DNA of 64,000 bases from Acidovorax sp. 69 (GTDB taxonomy: Bacteria > Pseudomonadota > Gammaproteobacteria > Burkholderiales > Burkholderiaceae_C): positions 3,782,501 to 3,846,500 of the forward strand of contig NZ_PGEP01000001.1 in NCBI RefSeq assembly GCF_002797445.1, read 5' to 3'. The position numbers were made by a program, and so were the translations under genes. Each line of letters starts with the position of its first letter. Positions within the stretch are counted from its first letter, which is position 1. The notes beneath the pieces are model-generated. The model was not told the origin of the DNA and ran no database searches. It saw nothing but the letters and a program-made list of their open reading frames with translations. Positions 54,829 through 61,380 of the stretch are shown here, piece after piece.

Positions 54829-55035
54829 AACAACCCCATGGCAGGTGGCCTTGTATGGCGTTGCCAAACGCGGCCTGCAGTCACCCGCGTGGAGCACAAG
54901 CCACCGGGATCCCATTCACCATGCAGGCACACAAGACAGACACGCCAAACAAGGGGCTTTTACCGCAGGTCCCACCAAAGACCCCGGGCCACCCTCCGTG
55001 ATGCATTTACAGAAAAAACCATCACTGCAACCCAT

Positions 55036-55065
55036 AAAAAAAACCCGCTGATGCGGGTTTTTTTA
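55036..55065. terminator. Bidirectional intrinsic terminator
   Basis: AAACCCGC (55041-55048), TGAT loop, GCGGGTTT (55053-55060), with an A run before and a T run after, so it can work on both strands: for the XRE regulator unit on the plus strand and for the H-NS gene on the minus strand (stop at 55083). Confidence 0.85.
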
Positions 55066-55082
55066 TTAGCGAACGACCGTGC

Positions 55083-55385
55083 TTAAATGGCAAACTTTTC
55101 GCGGCTTTCATTTTGAATCCACTTGGGGGCTTTGCCACGGCCTGTCCAGGTTTGGCCGGTGGCGGGATCGCGGTACTTGGGCGCGACCTTGGAGCCCGCA
55201 GTGGAGCTGCGGCCCGCTTTGCCCGCAGCTTTGCCAGCCGGGAACACATCCTGAGCGGTCAAGCCATATTCGACCACCAGTGCGCGAACCTGGGCCACAG
55301 CGTCCGACAGTTCACGGCGTCGGGCTTCGCTGATTTGTTGCTCAAGGGCTTCACGCTGCTTCAAAAGTTCTTTGTAGCTGGTCAT
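55083..55385 (-). CDS. H-NS-family nucleoid protein
   Basis: 100 residues. N-terminal coiled-coil oligomerisation part (MTSYKELLKQREALEQQISEARRRELSDAVAQVRALVVEYGL), a linker, and the C-terminal DNA-binding core KYRDPATGQTWTGRGKAPKWI. This short betaproteobacterial form binds AT-rich DNA and silences transcription. It has its own promoter and terminator. A palindrome overlaps its -10 region. Confidence 0.92.
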   Translation of the reverse strand: MTSYKELLKQREALEQQISEARRRELSDAVAQVRALVVEYGLTAQDVFPAGKAAGKAGRSSTAGSKVAPKYRDPATGQTWTGRGKAPKWIQNESREKFAI

Positions 55386-55420
55386 GGTGTCTAAATAAGA
55401 GGTGTGAGGTTGGTGACGCC

Positions 55421-55440
55421 CTGATTATATGAATAATCAG
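55421..55440 (-). promoter_or_regulatory. Palindrome overlapping the H-NS gene promoter
   Basis: CTGATTAT-ATGA-ATAATCAG, perfect 8-bp arms, 36 bp upstream of the H-NS ATG (55385). On the minus strand TATAAT at 55424-55429 is a probable -10, which lies inside the dyad, so a repressor bound here would block it. Confidence 0.55.
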
Positions 55441-55798
55441 AAGTACAGGTGGGCCATGCCAAAAAATCCCGAAAAAAACCACAATTGACTGGCACCCTGA
55501 TATTCAGCGCACAAGACGCCCGGTATTGGGGCCATGACCCATTTCTCAAGGACTTCCGCTTCACGTTGTGCCGATACCCGGTCACTTCTCTTGCCGTACA
55601 ACCCCAGCACCCGAATATCCAGCACATTCACGCAATACGCGCACCTACGGCGGGAAAATGCCCTGCTTCTGTCATCAAAAAACCTGTCAGGGTGTTATCG
55701 CGTCGACGACCTTCTTATGGCAAATCCCTAATATCTAGGGTTCCTCTGAACGAATCAAGTGGTAAGGGTGCGCTGCGGATCGGGATGGGCTGCAAGGC

Positions 55799-55839
55799 GC
55801 AAAACGCAGCAATAGCGGTAGCTATTGCGAGTATTTGCA
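55799..55839. repeat. Inverted repeat GCAATAGC/GCTATTGC
   Basis: GCAATAGC (55809-55816), GGTA, GCTATTGC (55821-55828), with outer GCAAA/TTTGC arms near 55799 and 55839. A strong 8-bp stem within a longer weak dyad, in a non-coding region. It could be a relic of a mobile element end or a repeat hairpin. Confidence 0.45.
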
Positions 55840-56283
55840 ACACGGCAGACCGCCCGGGGCCGCAGATGCACACGGCACGTTGATTCGTGCAGAGGGTCCC
55901 TGGACGCGTCTTGCGTTCGTTCACCGCCCTACGCCTATCCAGCAGCCATACCCGTCGTCTCGCTGTAGTGGCCCACGCATCGGCGCCAGTCCCGGGTTGA
56001 AGCTCTCAGGTAATGGCTTTCAGTAAATCGCGGGGTCATGATGCCGTGTACCACCCCATATTCACCCTCCACAAACACCATGCGACGGGAGTCGTCCCCG
56101 AGCTGCTGCAGCAGTGCCATGCGACTCGGGGTTTCTGGCAGGACTACGGCAGGGTCCTTTGCGGGTCCGGCGCGCCTTGCGGCTCTAAGCCAAAGCAAGC
56201 TCAGACGTCGCGAACACACCATGAGTCAGCGTCCGTAGCGCGATCAGCAGAAAATCCACGCTTCATTCCACCAAACAAGCACC

Positions 56284-57126
56284 ATGGCACTCTACTGTAT
56301 CGGCGACATTCAGGGCTGCGATAGCGCTCTCGGCCGCCTGCTGGACACCATCGGCTTTTCCGCAAGCCAGGACACCGTCTACCTGTTGGGCGATCTCGTC
56401 AACCGGGGGCCGGACTCGGCCGCCGTGCTGCGCCGCTGCATGCGGCATGGCGATGCCATCCGCTGCCTGCTGGGCAACCACGACCTGCACCTTCTGGCCG
56501 CCGCGCATGGCGCACGCAAGCCCTCGCGGCGCGACACGCTGGGCACTGTACTAAACGCGCCCGACCGCAATGCCATGCTTGACTGGGTGCGCCAGCAAGC
56601 TCTGGCCCGTACCCACACACATGCCGGACAGGCCTTGCTGATGGTGCATGCCGGTGTGCTTCCCACCTGGACTGCAGCCGACACGCTGGCCTATGCCGAT
56701 GAAGTGCATGCGGTCTTGCGCAGCCCCGATCTGCCCGCCTTTTTGCAGGCCATGTATGGCAACACACCCGACCGCTGGAGCGAAGGACTCCAAGGCACCG
56801 AGCGCCTGCGGGCGATCGTGAATGCACTCACCCGACTGCGGTTCTGCTCGGCCGATGGTGTGATGGATTTCGAGAGCACCGAAAGTGCCAGTGCCGCTCC
56901 ACCTGGGCTCATGCCCTGGTTCGACGTGCCAGGGCGACGCACAGCCGGCACGCTGATGGCGTTTGGGCACTGGTCCACGCTGGGCTGGCTCAATCGCAGC
57001 GATCTGCTGGGGCTGGACACCGGCTGCGTGTGGGGCGGCTGCCTGAGCGCCGTGCGGTTTGGCGCGACGCTTGCGGACCGTAAGCTGATCCAGGTGCATT
57101 GCGAGCAGGCCCAGGCACCCGGCTGA
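56284..57126 (+). CDS. apaH: Symmetrical bis(5'-nucleosyl)-tetraphosphatase
   Basis: Hydrolyses Ap4A to two ADP. Metallophosphoesterase of 280 residues with the motifs GDIQGC, GDLVNRGPDS, LGNHDLHLLA, and the later VHAGVLP and GHWSTLG. Length and motif spacing match ApaH. Start ATG 56284 follows an A-rich leader. Single gene, read toward the nos cluster. Confidence 0.95.
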   Translation: MALYCIGDIQGCDSALGRLLDTIGFSASQDTVYLLGDLVNRGPDSAAVLRRCMRHGDAIRCLLGNHDLHLLAAAHGARKPSRRDTLGTVLNAPDRNAMLDWVRQQALARTHTHAGQALLMVHAGVLPTWTAADTLAYADEVHAVLRSPDLPAFLQAMYGNTPDRWSEGLQGTERLRAIVNALTRLRFCSADGVMDFESTESASAAPPGLMPWFDVPGRRTAGTLMAFGHWSTLGWLNRSDLLGLDTGCVWGGCLSAVRFGATLADRKLIQVHCEQAQAPG

Positions 57127-57150
57127 GGGCCACCACAGAGTTCACAAGAA

Positions 57151-58200
57151 TCAGGACGTCGCAGGCTCCAGAAGGGCCGACATCGCCGCCGACTGCCAGA
57201 CGCCACCGTCCAGCCCAGCAATCAACACGGCCAGCCCCGGCATGCGCTGCTGCGCCAGCGCCCTGCCCACCTGCGGGCCCTGCACCATCAGCGCAGCGCC
57301 CAGGCCGTTAACGGCCGCCACGTCCCGCGCCACCATGCTCACACCGTGCACGCCCGATGTCGGGCGGCCCGTGTGCGGATTGAGCACGTGGTGCTGGCGC
57401 TGCCCTTCATAGAAGAAGCAGCGCTCGTAGTCGCCCGACGACGCCACAACCCCGGTGCCAGCCACCGCCACCACACCCAGCAATCGCTCGGGGGCACGCG
57501 GGTCGCGCAGCCCCACACGCCAGGGCCGTCCTTGCCACTGCCCTTGGGTCAGCACATCGCCCCCACCGTTGATCAGGGCGTTTTCGACACCCTGCGCGCG
57601 CAGCACTTGCATGCCTGCCTCCAGGATCGGGAGCTTGGCGATACCGCCCAGGTCCAGCGCCATGCCCTGACGGGCCAGGAAGGCCGTCCCCGCAGGGGTA
57701 TCCAGCGCCAGACCCCGTGCATCGACCAAGGGCAACTGCCGCGCAATCTCATGCGCACCCGGCACCACTTTTTCACCCGGACCAAAGTTCCAGGACTTGA
57801 GAGCCCCTACGGTCACATCGAACGCGCCGCGGCTCATCGCTGACACACGCTGAGCGCTTTGAAGCACCGCCATGACTTCAGGCGGCACGGCCACAGGCAC
57901 GATTCCCGCAGCCAGGTTGATGCGGCTGACCACACTGCGCGGCTGGTAGCGGCTCATGAGCGCTTCCAGTCTTTGCATCTCTGCATAAGCGCGGTCCATG
58001 GCCTCGCGCAACAGCAGCCTATCGGGGCCTGCGGCCACCATATCGACCTGTGTGCCCATCAGTGGCCGGGTGCTGCGCTCGGAAGCCTCCCGTGCCCCCG
58101 CCGCTGCACCAGCACCGCAGAACATGCTGCCCAGCAAGGGCAGCGCCATCGCCATGCGGCGCCGCGTCAAACCCTGGGGGCACAGAGAAGCCTGCTGCAT
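57151..58200 (-). CDS. nosX: FAD:protein FMN transferase (ApbE/NosX)
   Basis: Attaches FMN covalently to Thr in flavoproteins; in denitrifiers NosX/ApbE flavinylates NosR. 349 residues from ATG 58200, with an Arg-rich TAT-like N-terminus (TRRRMAMALPLLG). ApbE signatures: GTQVDMVA, MDRAYAEMQRLEALMSRYQPRSVVSRIN, LDLGGIAKLPILEAG, ENALINGGGDVLTQG, and HVLNPHTGRPTSGVHGVSMVA. It lies beside nosZ/nosR and next to a cytochrome c, which supports the NosX role; apbE is the neutral name. Confidence 0.88.
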   Translation of the reverse strand: MQQASLCPQGLTRRRMAMALPLLGSMFCGAGAAAGAREASERSTRPLMGTQVDMVAAGPDRLLLREAMDRAYAEMQRLEALMSRYQPRSVVSRINLAAGIVPVAVPPEVMAVLQSAQRVSAMSRGAFDVTVGALKSWNFGPGEKVVPGAHEIARQLPLVDARGLALDTPAGTAFLARQGMALDLGGIAKLPILEAGMQVLRAQGVENALINGGGDVLTQGQWQGRPWRVGLRDPRAPERLLGVVAVAGTGVVASSGDYERCFFYEGQRQHHVLNPHTGRPTSGVHGVSMVARDVAAVNGLGAALMVQGPQVGRALAQQRMPGLAVLIAGLDGGVWQSAAMSALLEPATS

Positions 58201-58211
58201 GGCGCCTCCGC

Positions 58212-58631
58212 TCAGAGCGACTTGTCGGCCATGAAGTCCACGGCGGCCTTGACCTCGGCATCGGTCAAGTTGGCAGAGCCGCCCTTGGCCGGCATCATGC
58301 CCTTGGCCCCAGTGAAGCCTTCGATCGCATGTTTGTACAGCGTGTCCTTGCCTTGGGCAATGCGCGGGCCCCAGTCGGCCTTGTCGCCTGGCTTGGGGGC
58401 ACCAGCCACACCAGCGGCATGGCACATGGCGCAGGTTTTACCGAACACGCTCTTGCCCAGTTCGTTCTCTGCGGCAGCCGGGGCGGCGGGGGCCGCTGCG
58501 GGCGCTGGAGCCGTCACGGCTGCGGGTGCAGCAGGCGTTGCAGCCACTGCGGGTTCCGACTTCTTGTCGCCGCAACCGGCCAGCAGTGCGGCCACGATCG
58601 CCACGGCGACCATCACGGTTTTCTTTTGCAT
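58212..58631 (-). CDS. Class I cytochrome c lipoprotein
   Basis: 139 residues from ATG 58631, behind AGGAT. Lipoprotein signal VALLAGCGDKK (lipidation Cys20), an Ala/Pro-rich linker of about 30 residues, then a cytochrome c domain with heme motif CAMCH (Cys67, Cys70, His71) and the Met ligand in MMPAKGG (112 or 113). Resembles cytochrome c5/c551 types that pass electrons to periplasmic reductases; it may feed NosZ. Directly upstream of, and same direction as, the apbE gene. Confidence 0.88.
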   Translation of the reverse strand: MQKKTVMVAVAIVAALLAGCGDKKSEPAVAATPAAPAAVTAPAPAAAPAAPAAAENELGKSVFGKTCAMCHAAGVAGAPKPGDKADWGPRIAQGKDTLYKHAIEGFTGAKGMMPAKGGSANLTDAEVKAAVDFMADKSL

Positions 58632-58813
58632 CGCATACATCCTGTTCTTTGTTGTTGAAACAACCATCCAAAGGTGCCTGTGACTGCGCGCGGAGCAAGC
58701 CCACCGCACAGCCTGAAAGCGGCCCGGCGGGCTTTGCCCAGGCGCTCTTCAAACCGGCCTATGAACTGTAGGTGCAAGAGGCACTTTTGGGCAGGTGCAA
58801 GCCCTGTCAAAAC

Positions 58814-58827
58814 ATGATCCAGATCAA
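58814..58827. promoter_or_regulatory. FNR/DNR/NNR-type site between the cytochrome and nos genes
   Basis: ATGATCCAGATCAA matches the FNR-family consensus TTGATnnnnATCAA at nine of ten defined positions. It lies 36 bp before the DUF2946-nosZ-nosR start (58863) and 183 bp from the cytochrome start, so it more likely serves the rightward unit. Such sites control nos genes in denitrifiers via nitrogen-oxide or oxygen sensors. Confidence 0.75.
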
Positions 58828-58830
58828 ATT

Positions 58831-58849
58831 GATTCATATTATGTGAATC
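58831..58849. promoter_or_regulatory. Inverted repeat GATTCA-N7-TGAATC
   Basis: Perfect 6-bp dyad with a 7-base AT-rich spacer, only 14 bp before the DUF2946 gene ATG and directly after the FNR-type site. It could be a second operator, or it may overlap the -10 element (TATTAT). Confidence 0.45.
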
Positions 58850-58862
58850 TATTATCCAACCC

Positions 58863-59225
58863 ATGCAAAGCCACCAAACCCTTCGAACACTGCGCCTTTG
58901 GGTGCTGGCGTGGTTTGTCATGGCGCTGGGTGTGGCCATGGCCTCCCCGCTGATATCGCCCAAGGGCATGGAGGTGGTCTGCTCCGGTTCTGGCAAAGGC
59001 GCCACCCGGCTGGTGATGAAGACCACCGACGGCCTGGTTGCGTCAGATGCCGCAGGTCTGGACTGCCCCTTGTGCCTGGCCGCCGACACGCCGCCCACCA
59101 CTCCCGCCACAGCAACACCTGCAGCAACGGCCCCCACATTTCAGCCCCGCCTCCACACACCACTTTCCGCACAGGGAGGGGCGGCAGTGAGCCCCCCTGC
59201 CCGTGCACCACCCCTTTTCAACTGA
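58863..59225 (+). CDS. DUF2946 family protein of the nos cluster
   Basis: 120 residues: N-terminal hydrophobic helix/signal (LWVLAWFVMALGVAMASP), a short conserved region ending with LDCPLCLAADTP, and a Pro/Thr/Ala-rich tail. The CPLC pair and position match DUF2946 proteins, which lie near copper or heme proteins; a role in copper handling for NosZ is plausible but unproven. First gene behind the FNR-type site; nosZ begins 22 bp later. Confidence 0.72.
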   Translation: MQSHQTLRTLRLWVLAWFVMALGVAMASPLISPKGMEVVCSGSGKGATRLVMKTTDGLVASDAAGLDCPLCLAADTPPTTPATATPAATAPTFQPRLHTPLSAQGGAAVSPPARAPPLFN

Positions 59226-59247
59226 GCCCATCCTAAAGAGGAAAACC

Positions 59248-61173
59248 ATGAGCGACAAAAAAGACCTGCAACCCGCACACGTCGGCTTGGGCCGACGCAG
59301 CTTCATCAACACCGCAGCCCTGGTGGGCCTGACCGCAGGCGTCGCCGCCTGCAACGAAAAGCCCAGCGCCGCCACACCAGCAGCCCCCACCCCGGCAGCG
59401 CCTGCTGCCAGCCATGCCAGCGCGGGCGCCAGCGTGCACCTCAAGCCCGGCGAGCTGGACACCTACTACGGCCTGTGGAGCGGCGGCCACACCGGCGACA
59501 TGCGCGTGCTGGGCCTGCCGTCCGGCCGCGAAATCACCCGCATCCCTTGCTTTGTGCCCGACGCCCTGGTGGGCTGGGGCATTACCAACGAATCCAAGGC
59601 CGTGATGGGCACCAAGCCCGATGGTCACCTCGAATACACGGTGGCAGACACCCACCACACACACGCCTCGTACAAGGACGGCAACTACGACGGCCGCTAC
59701 GCCTGGATCAACGACAAGATCAACAGCCGCGTCGCCCGCATCCGCCTCGATTACTTCATCTGCGACAAGATCACCAAGCTGCCCAACGTGCAGGGCTTTC
59801 ACGGCATCTTCCCAGACAAGGCCGACCCGGTGGACCCCGCCATCAACTACACCACGCGCGTGTTCTGCGGCGGTGAGTTCGCTATCCCCCTGCCCAACAC
59901 GGGCACAGAAGACTCCAGCAAGTACCGCTCGATGTTCAGCTGCGTGGATGCAGAAACGATGGAAGTGCGCTGGCAGGTGCTGATCGACGGCAACTGCGAC
60001 CTGGTGGCCACGTCGTACGACGGCAAGCTGGCCGCCACCAACCAGTACAACACCGAGATGGGCGCGAAGTACGAGGACATGATGTCCGCCGAGCGCGACG
60101 CCTGCCTGTTCTTCAACGTGGGCCGCATTGAAGCTGCCGTGAAGGCCGGCAAGTTCAAGACCATCGGCACCAGCAAGGTGCCTGTGGTGGACGGCACGCA
60201 CGAAGCCAACAAGGACCCCAAGACGGCTCTCACCGCCTACGTGTCGGTGCCCAAGAACCCGCACGGTGTGAACGCCAGCCCTGATGGCAATTACTTCATC
60301 TGCGCCGGCAAGCTCTCGCCCACCGGCACAGTGATTGAGCTGGCCAAGGTGCTCGACTACTTCGAAGGCAAGCTCGAAAAGCTGGACTCCGCCATCGTGG
60401 CCGAAGTGGAGCTGGGCCTGGGCCCATTGCACACCGCGTTTGACGGCCGCGGCAATGCCTACACCACCCTGTTCCTGGACAGCCAGGTCGTGAAGTGGAA
60501 CGTGGAGGCCGCCATCAAGTTCCACGCTGGTGACAAGACCGCCAAGTACGTGGTGGACCGCCTGGACGTGCAATACCAGCCGGGCCACTTGAATGCCTCG
60601 CAGTCCGAGACCAAGGCCGCCGACGGCAAGTTCCTGGCCGTGGGTTGCAAGTTCTCCAAGGACCGTTTCCTGCCCGTGGGCCCGCTGCACCCCGAGAACG
60701 AGCAGCTCATCGATATCTCGGGCGAGAAGATGGTGCTGCTGGCCGACCACCCCGTGCGCGGCGAGCCCCATGACTTCATCATCTTCAAGCGCGACCTGGT
60801 GCGTCCCAAGCAGGTCTACACGCTCGACGAGTTCCCGCTGGCCGTCAAGGACCCCAAGGAGTCCGGCGTGTTCCGCAATGGCAAGAAGGTCACCGTGAAG
60901 ATGACTTCGCAAGCCCCGGCCTTCAGCCTGCGCGAGTTCAAGCTCAAGAAGGGTGACGAGGTCACGCTGATCCTGACCAACCTGGACAAGATCGAAGACC
61001 TGACCCACGGCTTTGCGATCCCGAACTACAACGTGAACTTCATCGTGAACCCGCTGGAGACCAAGTCGGTGAGCTTTGTGGCCGACAAGCCCGGTGTGTT
61101 CTGGTGCTACTGCACGCACTTCTGCCACGCGCTGCATTTGGAGATGCGCACACGGATGATTGTGGAGGGGTGA
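59248..61173 (+). CDS. nosZ: Nitrous oxide reductase (clade I)
   Basis: Reduces N2O to N2, the last step of denitrification. 641 residues from ATG 59248, with AAGAGG upstream. TAT signal GRRSFINTAALVGLTAGVAAC, marking the clade I enzyme. CuZ histidines can be read in DTHHTHASYKDG, VQGFHGIFPDK, GTHEANKDP, NPHGVNASPDG, GPLHTAFDGRG, PGHLNAS and EPHDFI. The CuA site lies at the C-terminus: VFWCYCTHFCHALHLEM. The gene is separated from nosR by a repeat-rich gap, and stands before nosR here instead of after it. Confidence 0.97.
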   Translation: MSDKKDLQPAHVGLGRRSFINTAALVGLTAGVAACNEKPSAATPAAPTPAAPAASHASAGASVHLKPGELDTYYGLWSGGHTGDMRVLGLPSGREITRIPCFVPDALVGWGITNESKAVMGTKPDGHLEYTVADTHHTHASYKDGNYDGRYAWINDKINSRVARIRLDYFICDKITKLPNVQGFHGIFPDKADPVDPAINYTTRVFCGGEFAIPLPNTGTEDSSKYRSMFSCVDAETMEVRWQVLIDGNCDLVATSYDGKLAATNQYNTEMGAKYEDMMSAERDACLFFNVGRIEAAVKAGKFKTIGTSKVPVVDGTHEANKDPKTALTAYVSVPKNPHGVNASPDGNYFICAGKLSPTGTVIELAKVLDYFEGKLEKLDSAIVAEVELGLGPLHTAFDGRGNAYTTLFLDSQVVKWNVEAAIKFHAGDKTAKYVVDRLDVQYQPGHLNASQSETKAADGKFLAVGCKFSKDRFLPVGPLHPENEQLIDISGEKMVLLADHPVRGEPHDFIIFKRDLVRPKQVYTLDEFPLAVKDPKESGVFRNGKKVTVKMTSQAPAFSLREFKLKKGDEVTLILTNLDKIEDLTHGFAIPNYNVNFIVNPLETKSVSFVADKPGVFWCYCTHFCHALHLEMRTRMIVEG

Positions 61174-61179
61174 TTCGGA

Positions 61180-61300
61180 GCATCCCCCTGAGGCGCTGCG
61201 CGCCTTCCCCCTTCTCTCGGCTTCGCCGGGAAGGGGGACGCAGCCCTCGCGGCGGGGCGGCCCTTGCTCGGCTGCCCTGGCTTGGGTAGCGCCAGTTGCA
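61180..61300. repeat. GC-rich REP-like imperfect palindrome after nosZ
   Basis: CCCCCTGAGGCGCTGCGCGCC at its start and GGGAAGGGGGACGCAGCCC arms, with an extra TCTCGGCTTCGCCGGGA hairpin inside. It forms a long stem-loop candidate of a type seen repeatedly in Burkholderiales intergenic regions. It may stabilise or end the nosZ message. Confidence 0.6.
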
Positions 61301-61310
61301 TCGGTCGCGC

Positions 61311-61377
61311 CATTTTTTAAGCGAAATATTGCTCTAGCGCTTTATTAATAAGCGCTAGAAGCTATCAAAAAGATAGT
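61311..61377 (+). repeat. Dispersed AGCGCT-type repeat, copy 9, abutting nosR
   Basis: TTGCTCTAGCGCTTTATTAATAAGCGCTAGAAGCTATCAAAAAGATAG, one of the clearest copies, with a perfect TAGCGCT/AGCGCTA dyad. It ends 3 bp before the nosR ATG, so the ribosome-binding region of nosR falls within it. Confidence 0.75.
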
Positions 61378-61380
61378 CCC

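Larger units (their letters stand above)
55386..56283. other. Long AT-rich region with no recognised gene
   Basis: 898 bp between the H-NS and apaH genes. Lower in GC than the flanks. It contains the promoter palindrome at 55421-55440, an inverted CCCTA/TAGGG near 55727-55741, and an inverted GCAATAGC/GCTATTGC at 55809-55828. Two open frames on the minus strand are possible but weak: 55437-55631 (64 codons, GTG start) and 55935-56222 (95 codons). No known family is recognised in either. Confidence 0.55.

Noticed and set aside
55437-55631. A 64-codon frame upstream of the H-NS gene on the minus strand
   Set aside because: It has a GTG start, no ribosome-binding site that I can see, and no family; it is mentioned only in the description of the gap.
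59233-61137. A long open frame opposite nosZ
   Set aside because: It exists because the GC-rich codons of nosZ leave few stops on the other strand; no domain is recognised, and nosZ has all its copper ligands.
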